Shown here in pieces: positions 34,995 through 47,230 of a stretch of DNA of 64,000 nt (position 1 is its first letter; each line of letters starts with the position of its first letter). Under the pieces are notes generated by a model. It saw only the letters and a program-made list of their open reading frames with translations. It did not search any database and was not told where the DNA came from. The DNA is taken from the NCBI GenBank assembly GCA_001972305.1, contig BDDD01002045.1, positions 126,654 to 190,653 of the forward strand, read 5' to 3'. The position numbers and the translations under genes are program-made. The DNA is from Cephalotus follicularis. Its lineage: Eukaryota > Streptophyta > Magnoliopsida > Oxalidales > Cephalotaceae.

Positions 34995-35510
34995 GGAGTC
35001 AACGCGTAGGGGATGGCATCGACGCATACGATAGCAGCAGAAAGAAGAGAGACGGTAGAGAAGAAGAGAGAGAGAGAGGAAAAAGGTAAAGTGTGTTCAC
35101 CAAGCCTTGACCTTTTGTCATAAGCTATTTATAGACTTTGACTTCTCTCTCCACTCGATCCCAAAACGTCACACAAACATCTCTCAAGTTAGGTGAGATG
35201 CCGTGTGTCAGCCACGATGGCGTCAACGCCATGTGTCTTATCCTATCTTGGCGTCAACGCCAACGATAAGATGAAACAGGCACGTAGTCTCTTTTTGTCT
35301 TAGCGTCAACATATAAGTCACTGGTTTTAGAAGCGTCAACGAATTGCTCTCCATAGCATTAACGTCTAGGGACTCAATCTAGTTTTGGCATTGACGCATT
35401 CTCTTCATGGAGTCGACGTTTAAGCTACTGGTTTTCACTGCGTCAACGCATGCTCTCCATAGCGTTATCTCCCAGCAACTCAACTGGGCATGACGTCGAC
35501 GCCTATGACA
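34995..35510. repeat. GCGTCAACGC cluster in the C1 LTR
   Basis: Units include gcatcgacgcat, ggcgtcaacgcc, gcgtcaacgcat and gacgtcgacgcc. They lie on both sides of the probable TATA box at 35126. Most have the GTCAAC core expected from decay of GTCGAC. Confidence 0.78.
35126..35134 (-). promoter_or_regulatory. Probable TATA box of the C1 LTR
   Basis: On the minus strand the sequence is ctataaata, between two parts of the motif cluster and about 1.7 kb from the LTR start in element orientation. Confidence 0.45.
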
Positions 35511-36820
35511 AAGATGAGACACTCTCTTCTATTTTCAAAACCTTCTGCATGAAATATTTCATTGTGGCATTGCATGGACCTAAATCCAGCAAATGAAATA
35601 CTCACTAGCAAAGCAACATCTTCCCTGATGTTGTCCTTTCACTAAATGATATGTGTCCCACCATATATAAACCTGTTCAAAGTCAGGCAGGACTGGAAAG
35701 CTTGTCATTCTCCGATATGAAGATAAATTCCCAGAACATGCCGATTTCTGGTACAACCATTCTAATAGTCACCGACTATCAAAACAGTCCCAGTGTGAGT
35801 GCCAGTCACCCCCCAGATCCGTGTATTACCACGCCTATCTATCATGATCAGAATAGCCAATGGCTTTATCCAGTCATCGACATATGTGTCATGTTTCCCT
35901 CGTCATACTTGGCTCCGATCAAAGCCTAGGGTTTGGATGAATGTCACCCCTAGTATTGTTGCGATAACTATGAATCTATGATCGCACTGAGACTATTGGT
36001 AGACTTCCCACAGGAACCTCTCGTTCCCAGTCCACCTATGCCTGATCAGGACTTTTAAGTCTATAACGTACATAGATAAATAGAGCCGGTCACCCTCAGC
36101 CCGGGTGTGACGGTCCCTTATTTCGCACTCGCCCATACATCTCAATGCAGCTCCCATAAGATCCAAAGACAACCCTTTTTCCAGCACGTGGCTAGTGCTG
36201 GGGAAGGAGGAAATCAAAGTCAAGCAGTCACCACACAATGCATGCCAGCCGCTTAGGTCAAAGGAGACAACGCATGCTACAAACCTACTAGTCAGCATAG
36301 ACTATACACTACCGAGACCATAGGAATCCTATTGACATTGGGTATTGACTATCCAAATAGGTTTCCTATTGGTGGGTCTGTTCAGTGTCATACTTTCTAG
36401 CATACACCTCACATTTAGCTTTAGGGATAAACCCAAATGGCTACGAGACAACCATCCTCCATTGCTAACCCAGGAGTAAGATTAACGGGACAAGTCTTCA
36501 CGGTTCATCAATGGCCCAAAGAAAGTGAACGTATGACTTGGAACATTCGTCACAGGGAGTAAGGATCTCATTCTCATAGCCTCCATGGCACAAGATCCAA
36601 CCATTTTGTGTGACAGGGCGCTATATGACATACAGTTAATTATGAATAATTATTCTGTTTTTTTGGATGGTTGGGATGAGCCACATAGCCTTGCCAATAA
36701 AAGAATATACACATGAAATATGAATGGAATTCAGAATTATTTAAATCAAGAGTGTATATATACAAACAACGATCCATATCGTGGCATACAGGGACACCCC
36801 TAACCTAACATCGTGGAGTT

Positions 36821-37619
36821 ATGCTCGAGGCTGAGTTGTCACTAGAGCATGGTGTTCCTAAGGCCCAATTCCCAAGTGGAGGTACTGTTATGGTTGAATC
36901 TCTGGCTACGCAGGAAGTGAATGATACTCCAATCATTAGAGAGGAAGTTCAAAAGGATAGCACCCCTTCCCTACCTCTGGTGGAGTAAGTAAGACAATGA
37001 CTGCGAAGGGTCGGTTGAAGAAGTTGTAATCCCGGCTTCTCTATCTGTAGAAGTAGTGGTAGAAGAATAGGGAGCTCACTTGAGTCCAAGGAAAGATCAA
37101 GAGCTGCTACATATGGGAAATAAAAATGCTAGTGGTAAAAGGGATGCCATTGTTGGAGGATGGAAGAAGTATTCCCTACTAGAAAAAGGGCCAAACAGAA
37201 GTACTTTCCTCCAGAGATTATCAATGGGACAATTTTCATTAAACCCCCAATTGAAGTAATGGATGAGGTTTCCAAGCAATGGGAGGGAGCACTTATTGGT
37301 TACTTAGTTGGGAAGGGCCTCCCTTTTGGAGTTGTGCAGGATAATTTATCTAAGAAATGGCACTTGGTAAAATGAGTATTCACACACTGGATGAGGGATT
37401 CTTTATTTTCAAGTTTGAGGACTCTTTCGTGAGTGAAAGGATAATGGATGAAGAGCCATGGGATCTTTGCGGTATCCACTAGTCGTTGAGGAAATGGGAG
37501 AAAGGGTTGGTGAACTTTGACCTTAGTTTGGATAGAGTCCCTATTTGGGTTTACTTATATAATGCCCCCCTATAGTATTGGGCTAAAAATGGATTGAGCT
37601 ACATAACAAGTGGATCAGG
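36821..37619 (+). pseudogene. LINE-type ORF1 fragment with DUF4283 domain
   Basis: An ATG at 36821 opens 55 codons (to TAA 36986-36988). After shifts, 37160-37375 reads KYFPPEIINGTIFI and WEGALIGYLVGKGLPF. From 37371 the sequence reads GFFIFKFEDSFVSERIMDEE, LRKWEKGLV and RVPIWVYLYNAPL. These are the conserved steps of DUF4283, the RNA-binding-like domain at the start of many plant LINE-1 proteins and related zinc-knuckle proteins. Two in-frame stops (near 37482 and 37575) and at least two shifts make it a relic. It ends where h' begins, before any zinc knuckle, endonuclease or RT. A domesticated DUF4283 gene is less likely because of the decay. Confidence 0.68.
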
Positions 37620-39176
37620 TGTTGGTTTCATTATAAAGAGGCTAGATTAATACTTAATCTAACCCAAATTAGTAAAACCTAAAACGGAATGGATTTACTA
37701 AAAATAAAACCTTTTGCCAATATCTATATTGATCAACACTTTGATATATGTCATAACATAAGAAAAGAGAAGGATGAAGATATAACACTTACTTTGAATT
37801 CTTTACTCCTTCTAATCTTTTCAAAACACTATCTTACTTCAAGGCACTTTGAATAGCAAAGGGCATGTTATCTCCAAAATGATCCACACCAAAAGAGAAG
37901 CAATAGTGAGTGTATGGGAGAGATAGTAGAATTTCGGCCAAAGAGGAAGAAGAACCAAGGAAGATATGCTAGTCCCTTAATGCCTTAGTCTCTTTTCTCC
38001 TTTTAGTGAAATGAACTCTTTAGTTTTAACTCATAATACACTTCCTTTGTACAGTAAGTGATGGTCAAAGCTTACGACCGTATGACTTGACCAAGTCAAA
38101 AGTAAATAAGTCATAAGAATAGACAACATGATTAATCTCATTAATCATGTAGCTTATATCATAAGCTAATTCAATTAAACTAACCGCATTAATATAATTA
38201 ATTAATTATCTCTCTTCAATCTCTTGCATTCTCACACTTGTATTGTATGTGACTCAATGGGTTCATAATTACATTGGACATAGGATTAATCATAACACTT
38301 ATGATTATCCAATTAGTCATTCCTAATTGCATTAAAAACTTATAATCAAAATAAAAGAATTAAATCCTGATTTTAATTCTTTGTTACACGTGATTAATAA
38401 TTAATTAATCTTGGTTATCCTAATAATTAACATCGACATCTAGCAATGCATATTGACCCATAGGTAATATGAATATAACCTTGAACCTAGAACTACAGTT
38501 ACGTGTACGTATAATCCCTCTACCGATAATGCTCGAATTAAACCTAGGGCAATGAATATGTCAGGCCCTAACAGTTCATTCATTAAAATGCTATTGTAGG
38601 TAATTAGTTATCACGGTCAAATTAGAAACTCTTTCTAATTAACTAATATCTGATATTGGAATCAACCTTCCAATAACTTTTCACCATGACCAGGAAATCT
38701 TATAGCTAACAACCCTAAGCATAAACTCCCTTTACTGGGAGAGACAGATTCCATATTGCTCACTCACATATCTCCATGCATAATCTACCATACCCAACTA
38801 ATACCTGTATACTCCTTATGGTTAGAAGATGTACTTAAGTATCATCAAAGTATGATATCTATACACAAGACGTCTAGTGGTGACTCAAGTCTAAGGACCA
38901 CCCACACTACTGCAATACAAGAAGCCTGTCTGACATGTAAGTAAAACTCCATACAGGTCTTCTTACAACGAGCCACTTCAGTGAACTCATAAAATTATGA
39001 GCACCCACGTGTATGATGTATAGTCACTACATGATGACTTGTGAGAACAGTCAACCTCTTCAACGAGCCGGCATACAACGCGCTAGTCTATCCGGATAAC
39101 ATATGTCCAAGTATGTTATCATATGACTAGGAAGGTTATAGAATAAAGCTTACCGATGTGCTAAGTCTCACGGCAT
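37620..39176 (-). repeat. Copia-like LTR copy h' (relative of h)
   Basis: In reverse this stretch matches 50770-51549 and 63283-64000. Shared runs include aattcgagcatt, attcatattacct, gcattgctagatg and tggagttttacttacatgtc. It begins tgttggtttcatt on the plus strand, which would be the LTR 3' end. The other end is not clean: the match to h fades near 39176. No TSD is seen. The 27 bp to 39203 are unassigned. Confidence 0.62.
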
Positions 39177-40123
39177 GTGTAATACCCCATGTGTCTTTAA
39201 GGATGTCATGCCCCGAAACGTGAGGAAACCCCCATGACTCGACATGTGATATACCTTCCCTTCAATCCATTCATATCATAATAATCATTCTCCAAAAAAG
39301 TGCTATAAATTTAAAACTTTAAATCAAAGTCATACAAGCGGAATAATCAATTCAAATAAAAAATAACTCTTATAATTTTAGGAAAATAGAGCATGAAGTA
39401 TTCATTTATCGGACTATGACCCCTGTAAAGAAAAACACAATTTATATAACCACACTCCTGAAGGAGGAATCAATATTTTATAAATGGGCTTAGCTCTCAG
39501 CAGACCACAACTTAATAGAATTGCATCATTCTAATACCTCAAGTGATGAACCCATGCATATTCAATACATCAACACACATATCTCTTAAGCACTACTACA
39601 TGTTGGTAGGTCGATAGCTGAAATAAAACATGTCCCTTATATATATAGTCTTATAAATCTGTACAGTTCAGTTATAAACATAAGGCCCCTTTTATACAAT
39701 TCATATACAAGATAGATAACAAAATCTAATTATCATCAGAAATCTACCTTAGATATCCCATCTGTCTTGGTCTGTCTCATTGCAATCCTTCACCTCTGCC
39801 TGACCCATTCCATTACAATGAAATGGGTCAGCGACATATAGTTGGGTAGGTATACTTTATGCTATGTATGCATCAGTATAATAGTGTATGCAATGTATGC
39901 ATCACTATAACAGTATAACCATATGTATATATATGCATGACATGTTATATGCATGAATGCCAATTACGGACAGCTCCAGTATACAACCGTCCCTAAGTGG
40001 TGGTATACTTGGCTAGTCCTAATCACATCAAAGGCCATAGGCCTGCAGACACTCTGTAAAAACAATCCGTAATCATCCATGGGGACAAACAATCTGTAAG
40101 GTCAAGTACTCCTCTGCCTCTTC

Positions 40124-42157
40124 TGTAACGTCCCCAATCCGAGTATGCTAAATGCTCAAAGCGAATCTCGAGGAGTCGGTGCATTACGTTGGGTGTGAAA
40201 CCCTTACATACTTTATCATATTTCTCTAGTGCTATCATACATCTCAACATAATACGTAACCTTGAATTCCATCTTCAACATGTTCATCTTATCTAAAGAT
40301 ATCATAATCAATATTATTCATATATACATTTACACAGGATCATCCTTTTACATAAACATATAATACAGCGGAAAAACACCATCCTATTACATATCAAAAG
40401 CATTTTTATGCAAACACTATTGCATAGTACATTTTCCTTTCAAAATTCCTTCATATGAGCTTCCTCTAAAGCTCGCATTCTCCATTCAATCCTTTCCTGA
40501 AAACATTTTATTTGAAAACAAACATTGAAAGGAATGAGTTCAAAATAGCTCAGTAAGGTGTTTTTTTATTGTAAACACATTTCATCATAACCTTTTTCTA
40601 GTCAACACATATAACTAGAACATTTCATAAAACATATCACTTTTCTAGTCAAAATTCGTAACTAGAACATTTCATAAACATGGAAGTCATAAAAACCTTA
40701 ATGAACCCTTTCACACCTCTTCACTGGGGCATTGTGCACTCCCCGATTACTATCCTCACATCACATGCATGTTTGTGAGCACTATACACTCCATCATAAT
40801 CCATCTCGGATTCATTCCTCTTGGATCGCAATCCAAAAGTGGTTCATTTCATTTCATTTCATAAAACATTTCTTAATACTTTGAGTGATAAGCTCAAAGT
40901 ATTCATAAAACATCATTGTACAACATTTCTAAAGCTGGTTTCTCATATAGAAACATTCATTTCATTTCCTTTCACAATTCATAAAGCATTTTCATCACAT
41001 TGAGTAATTTAACTCAAAACATTCATAAAATAGCTTTGCATAACATTTCTAAATCTTAAATTTCATATAGAAATAAACACTTTCAGAGAAAACTTAAAAC
41101 ATAAACATTAAAGTAGACATCTTCACAAATTCAGAAAGCTCAAGTTCATAAAAATTGGCTGAGAATCGAATCCGTTATGAATTTTTAAAGTGGCTAGTTC
41201 CCTGTTTTACCAGTACAAGAGCAGTAAAATGAAACATGACTTTTGATCAAGAATTCGACAGAATTTCAAGTTGTGCAAAACATAACAGTTAAAGTATACA
41301 TTTGAAAGTTTCTAAAAAATCAAACCATTCAAAAATTCATCAACAATTGAGAAAGATATGAATAAAACAATCTTCAACAAATTTGAATCAAAACAGGGGA
41401 AACTTTCATAAAAATGGGAGTTGGATTTCCTTACTATGCTTTAGAATTCCTTTCTCTCTTTTCTTTGCCGAATTCTCCACTTATTCCAAGCAGAAAACTA
41501 TTCCTTTCCTCAGCCAAAAGGACTAAACTCAGCCTTCATTGCCTATAAATTGGCTGGTAGCTAGGGGAGCAAGTTTTCTCCCTCTCTCTCATGACTCAAC
41601 ATTCTTAGTTGCCCATGTGCTAAATTTAATCCAACCAAATGGTGACACTTGTTATATCATCTGAAAATATCTCAAATCCTTCTCCCCTGGCCTACCACGT
41701 GTCCATAATTAATGAATTTAACTCACAAAATGACAAAAAGACAGACTTTGGTAACTAGTCTGCAGCTCAAAGCGTCGGCGCTTCTCTTCTAAGCGTCACC
41801 GCTTACGGGTTTGACTTAAGTTCTTCAACTCTGATGCAGGACAAAGCACTGACGCTTTCCTACAAAGTTTCACCACTTTAAGTCTCATCCAGGTCAACCT
41901 CAATGATTGAATTCAAATTGCTGAAGCTTACATTTGGAGCGTCATCGATTGCACCAAGCATCGCCGCTTTTATCCAAGCGTTTCCGGTTAGAGGAATTTG
42001 TCCAATTTCAAAACACTGTTTTTAATCGGCGCCAAGAGCGGAACCGCCGAACCCCCCCAGCGTTAGGGTCATATTACAGGTCCCTTGAAATATTTTCCAA
42101 CTTCAACAATGACAACCATATTCCATATAACTTTAACAAAGTTTCCCGGTCATTACA
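40124..42157 (-). mobile_element. Solo LTR X2, inserted in LTR A
   Basis: The 2,034-bp unit begins tgtaacgtcccc and ends cggtcattaca, with TSD tcttc at 40119-40123 and 42158-42162. It matches X1 in reverse, including the TATA-like box (complement of 41541-41550). A cluster of gcgtcggcgctt-type units lies at 41765-42010. Confidence 0.93.
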
Positions 42158-42934
42158 TCTTCGGCCCAAGGTAGTACTCCCCACCGTTCATGCACCCTCC
42201 GTGCCATAGCCGTGTGGAGCATAGGATAACACCGGCCACATAAACCGTACCGTACTGTAATGCTAGACCCAAAGGTACTAGCCCGTAATAGAGATCTCTG
42301 CGAGCTGTGTCATGCATGACATACCGTATCCCTCCACAATGCGGTGATTGCTCGAAGTCACCCCAAAAAGGGAGGATTCCGTATCCATATAATATGTGGC
42401 CTACATCCATAATTCTTCATGACGGAAATGAAGATTATGAATGGGTTATCCTGTAAGGTCTCAAACAACCGTAATCATACCGTACCTGTAACCCGTAACC
42501 GTATTTTCGTGGAAATGATATGGACCTAATAGAAAGGATCATATAGGATCCACTTCCGTCAAAACCTTTTATAAAACCATTTCCATAACCGTTTTCCGTA
42601 ACCGTTTGTAAAACCGTTTTGTTGGTCCCTATCGGAGTTGTAAAACAATAGCGAGGAAGTTCTACTAGAATATCCACGTCCAAACGTCCTAATTGAGCTT
42701 TCCTAACCATTCATTGAAAACCATTTTTGAAATCTGTTTTAATGATTATAAAACACTTTTATAAAACTTCTCTCTTAAAGGTTCACTTTGGAAAATAGAT
42801 TTAGGAATCAAAGATGTTAAAGAGGATTTCCATAGGTTACAAGGCCTTAGGAAGGCTTCCTATGAAATCCATTAGGGAGAAAATTGTTTGAAATCAAAAA
42901 CTATGTAAAATAGTTAAATCCGGCTAAGGCAGGG

Positions 42935-43095
42935 CATTAGGCGTCGACGCTTAGCACTAGGCGTTGACGCTTAGTACCTAAGCATCGGCTGTTTGTGCTG
43001 GGCGTCGATGCTTAATGCTTAAGTGTCACAGGTTTAGAAGGCAATAACACAAAGCGTCGACTGGTCAGTTTTAAAGGCATAAAACCGTCGACGAT
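42935..43095. repeat. GCGTCGACGC cluster in LTR A
   Basis: Units include gcgtcgacgc (42941-42950), gcgttgacgctt, gcgtcgatgctt, gcgtcgactgg and ccgtcgacga, at 15-40 bp spacing. They lie at a place equivalent to the cluster in g (49265-49420). Confidence 0.82.
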
Positions 43096-44718
43096 TTTAA
43101 AAGAAATTGTCATTCAACAACAGTTCAAAACCAGATTAAAAACCATTTCAAAATCCGTTAAAATCCATTTTGAACCATACCCCATACCCTTATCCATCCC
43201 TTTTACGTATATTCAATCATGCATAACCGTAACAATCTATTTAACCCACAATCATCATGTAACAGCCATATCAATCCATACAATCCATTCAAATGCGTGA
43301 ATACAAGCAATATAGTATAACCTACCTCAATTGTTGAACTCGCAGATTCTACTGCCGTTCATTTCCATTTGTTGCTGAACTGAATTTGGTTCTTCCTTCA
43401 GCTCCACTTGCTGCCGACAGAGCTTCCACTTCCTCTCTTAGTATCACTACTGTAACGACCCGATCGTTAACCACATGAGAAATTGTCCGCTTTTGTCCCA
43501 CGTAGAACATACAACACCCATACATCCGCGTTTCCATGTGGGCCATCAAGGTTTTGTCCTAATTGATGGATTGGTCAGACTTCCCAAGAGGCCACCCATC
43601 CTGGTTTTGCCCTGAGCGTAGCACGTTTAACCTTGGAGTTTTCACAAACTCCTCAGCCAATCCATCAAAAGGTGCCTCATGTAATTAGGTTCAAGGATCA
43701 TTTCTTATATAGGACAGCCATACTATTCCCCTTTTCGATGGATCCAGTTCATTCCTGTCACAAGGGCGGCTCCATCTCATAGATAGCCCTTTCCTCACGG
43801 TGGCTTCATTTCATGGATAGCCCTTTCCTCTTGCCAACTCTTAAGTGGGGTGTCACAACTACAATAACGTCACACATCCGTTATGACCTACACAAAGGTA
43901 GCAAATAATGTGCACCACCGAAGCTCCAACCAGATTCTGGCCAACACACCAGGCTCCGGTCGTGCCACCAACAGGCTCCAAATTGGTCGATCTATTCAAT
44001 GCTATCGGAGACTCGCAGTGACTTGCCACAGAATGCGCCGTCACAGCCGGCAGTGAGTCTAACTCATTGAGTTTACTTGCCGATCGTCAACAACTCCGAC
44101 CACTTCACAAACAAGCATCCACAAGGCCCTCTTGACATGTCTCTGCCCGAGAGTGGTAGGGAATCGGCGTCGGCAGGCCTCATCGGAGCTCTGGCCAGGT
44201 CGCTCGTGCTCTTGTCATGCCACAGTTCGCCTCCAAATCTTGCTATCAACCCGTTGGTGGTCGAGACTCTCCGTGACTCGGTGCCAAACGCCGGCCACAG
44301 GCGACAACGAGCTAAACTCGCTGAGTCGACTCAGCAATCGATTCCGGCCAAAATACGCCTAAGCCAACGCGAAAATCGGCGTAGCTGATCTTCAACGTGT
44401 AGAGCAGCTCCATCCGCGACGGTATTGGCGGAGGAATCTCATTGCCGAGATGCAAAGCGTCGAGGAGAATAGAGAAGAAAGAGAAGAAAAGAGAAGGTTA
44501 CCGTCAGTGGTGTGGTCTTGGGCCGCTCGCCGTCTCCTCCTGGTTCGGTGCCTTACGTAGTTGTCTTCTCCAGCATACTCTCTCTCTGTCGCTTTACGCC
44601 GTTCTTGGTCGCTATGCGCCCGTGTCCTCTCTTTCTCTCTTTAGTGAAGCGCCTGACGCTTCTTTTTTTAATTAATTAATTATTATTATCATTATTATTT
44701 TTGGGGCATTACAAAGGA

Positions 44719-46248
44719 GGACCCTCTCTGCTTGAGTGAAGGCTCCATCTCTTTTGTAGGAGAAACCACAGTTGTGGATAAGTATCTCCAGGTTTGTTTG
44801 AAGCTATTCGGGTATGGCCCTGGTCATTTCCTCTGGGTTATTTGAGAGTTCCTCGATTTTTGTCTTTTTGAAAGTTTCGTTGTTAGTGCGCCTCTGAGGT
44901 GGTTGGTTCGATCTTGGTGCTAACGTCAGGGGACGAGTGGCGCATAGAGCTTCAGAAATAATCCTAGCAGGTGACGAGGTTAGGCTTGCGGTTTAGGCTA
45001 ACCTCGGTTGGGCCTACTTGATTGAGCTGCTCAGCATCAGAGCAGACCTGGGTTTTGTTGCAGGGCTCGTGAGACGCTCTTGCTGTGGGGACATATTTGT
45101 GTTGAAAAGGCTAATACATTAGCCCCGGGTGGTGATGCTCTGCGTTAATTGTAGCAGAGCAGAGCTGCAGTAAGCGTAGCAGAGTAGGGCTGCATTAAGC
45201 GTATCAGAGCAGAGCAGATTAGAGCAGCGTAGACCAGACCAGGGCATAACAGATTAGACCAGAGTAGAGCAGACCTGGTCTAGGTTGAGCAGACTAGGAT
45301 GAGCAGACCTGGTTGAGTAGGCTACGTTAAGCAGACCTGGTTGAGCAGACTAGAACATGTAGAGCTGGTTGAGTAGACTTGGAAGTAGCTAGGAGCTGGC
45401 CAGGAAAGTTCTAGTTAATCAAACATGGGCGGGGGCCTATTTTATTAAAGACCAAAACTTCGGCCCATTATCTTTCAAATTCTCCAAAATTCTCCAGAAT
45501 TCTAGAAAGCTCTTCATACTCATATAAATACACAGATGGTATGAAAATTGAAAGAAGGAAGGTGACGGGCCTCTTTTCATTCTTGTGTTGGCCAAATTCC
45601 ACATTTTTCAGTTCTCCTTATTCTCTTGGCTAGAGTTTCATCATCAAGAAAGCAAGCATAGAAGTGAATTCCCTCCCATATTGTAACTTGGATCCAGTAG
45701 CTGATCTGGAGCATTCAAGGGGTTAGTCCATGATGGTGGATCGAATAAATCTGTGAGTGGGATATTCCCATCCCTCTATGAACTTGAGACTTATATATAT
45801 ATGTGCCCTTTGGTGATCATGATGTGCTATGATCGGAATTGGAATTCCATATGTGTTATATTGAGCATGCTCTATCATTTTGATATGGTTATCGAGCATA
45901 TGAGTGCTCTGGCTCTGGGTGACGATGTTATCTCCCCAGGCTATATATATTAATGCTTGGTGATATCAGGATTTGTACTCTGATGCTGGTACTCTATAAC
46001 ATGTCACCTATGATACCATACGGTCGAGGGTGAGGTGTACGTATGACACTCAACTCTCCTAGCATACCCATTGGTCTATGATAGGGTGTTATGTGGGAAC
46101 TGCCCCCGAGTATCCATAACCTGGATCTGCGGCATACTGTTGGTCTATGATGGTATGCTGATTGTGAGTGCAGCAAAAGCTCCGTTACTCACCTATCAGA
46201 CCGTGTTTGGTTATCTGATGACATGCTAGCCTCGCGGCGAGGGTGGGG
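44719..46248. other. Unassigned stretch between LTR A and LTR f (no gene seen)
   Basis: No ORF family is recognisable. It contains a degenerate minisatellite (45150-45385), a TATA-like ctcatataaatacac near 45520 and, near 46010-46190, short local duplications (ttggtctatgat twice). The second half looks like the 3' part of an LTR, but I find no partner, termini or TSD. Confidence 0.5.
45150..45385 (+). repeat. Degenerate minisatellite, unit about gagcagacctggtt
   Basis: About 15 imperfect units built from gagcaga, cctggtt and gcagagc follow one another. The first half favours gcagagcagagct and the second gagcagacctggttgag. The period drifts between roughly 10 and 25 bp. Confidence 0.75.
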
Positions 46249-47044
46249 TGTCACCCCCCAAACCGCGAGAGTAAACCCAGCCACTATCCGACACATGATC
46301 AATTTCCTTTCAATCCTTTAATCTCATTCCCAATCACTCCCTTAACTCCTATAGACCATGTTCCCCCAAAAGTGCTATAATTTAAGACTTTAAATCAATC
46401 AAATTGCATTAGTGGAATAGTCACTTTAGTATAAATTCTAACTCTTACAATCTCTTGAAAATCGGACATGTAATATCCGTTTATCGGACTACACCCCTGG
46501 TAAATGAAAACACAAGTTATATATAACCACACTCCCGAAAGAGGAATCACCAGTTTATAATGGGCTCAGCCCCCGTCAACCAATATCTCAACCAGAAATA
46601 TACTATTCCAAATGCGGATATAATCATTTAAATGTCTCAATAGGTGAACCCATTCTGATCCTTTACATCAATAAACATATCTAACTTATGCACTGCCACA
46701 AGCCGGTAGGTCATATAGTGTTCAAAAGCAATTCTTATATAATATCTGTTCATTTACATTGGCCACCTTTATACAAAGACAAGTCAGAGGAGATATTAAT
46801 CCTTACTCTACGGTTTAACCTGGCTGGTCACTGCTGCGCGCTACCTGGATCTAAACCTGACCCTTTACATTACAATGCAATGGGTCAGCAGCCTATAGCT
46901 GTGTACAATATACATATCCAGTGAAATGTGCAGAGTGAAGCAGGTCTATATGTATGTGTCATGAGGATGCATGATAAACAGAAATGTCAATAATATTAAC
47001 ATAACTCATCAATGTTCAGCAGTTCATAATTATAGCTATGTCAT
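46249..47044 (-). mobile_element. Gypsy-type LTR 'f', first part (interrupted by h)
   Basis: It starts tgtcaccccccaaaccgcg, matching the start of g (tgtcacgccccgaaccgcg) and following its order for about 650 bp. It breaks off at 47045, where h begins. The continuation is beyond the window, so its TSD (tgggg on the left) cannot be checked. Confidence 0.75.
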
Positions 47045-47230
47045 TGTTAGAGATAAAGTCCTGCAAGCCAGTGCTGAGCTTGTATTTACTCTATCTTGTA
47101 TATAAATTTAATAAAGATGTTTATATTTTATCATTCGCTGTGAGTTCATTTCTTTAATGCATGATTAAATGATAAATGAATGTCCTGGAATAAAGTTAGA
47201 GAACCAAGTTCATGATGATATCATGATGTG

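Larger units (their letters stand above)
1..36810 (-). mobile_element. Ty1/copia retrotransposon C1, old outer shell of the left nest
   Basis: This is a copia element read on the minus strand and cut into pieces by later insertions. Its parts, by position, are the 3' LTR (before 1 to 3433), a polypurine tract, pol (3449-6592), gag (to about 7500), a leader in three pieces (7501-7684, 18225-18848, 30989-31532), a primer-binding site (31518-31530) and the 5' LTR (31533-36810). Bases 1-714 align with 36090-36800, and both LTRs end in the same ...cctaaca on the plus strand. With nested elements removed, the 5' LTR is about 2.49 kb and the internal part about 5.4 kb. By eye the two LTRs differ at roughly one base in eight to ten over the first 240 bp, mostly transitions, which suggests an old insertion. 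The order PR-IN-RT-RNase H defines copia; I do not assign a lineage. Joining the leader pieces is inferred from nesting logic. The left flank lies outside the window, so no TSD can be read. Confidence 0.8.
31533..36810 (-). repeat. C1 5' LTR, interrupted by Y2
   Basis: It begins tgttgcgaacgg next to the primer site and ends cctaaca. The last 720 bp match bases 1-714 and 3420-3433. With Y2 removed it is about 2.49 kb. It contains its own motif cluster (34995-35510) and a TATA-like box (35126-35134). Confidence 0.82.
39204..44713 (-). mobile_element. Gypsy-type solo LTR 'A', containing X2
   Basis: The unit begins tgtcatgccccg and ends ggggcattaca, flanked by aagga at 39199-39203 and 44714-44718. 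With X2 removed it is about 3.47 kb, close to its relative g (3.53 kb). Both share the opening (gccccgaa...accttcc...ccaaaagtgctat), a polypyrimidine tract near the right end and the motif cluster. No internal region is present. Confidence 0.9.

Noticed and set aside
44719..44860. Short open frame after LTR A as continuation of the DUF4283 gene
   Set aside because: The translation does not follow the DUF4283 or zinc-knuckle order, and a stop occurs soon after.
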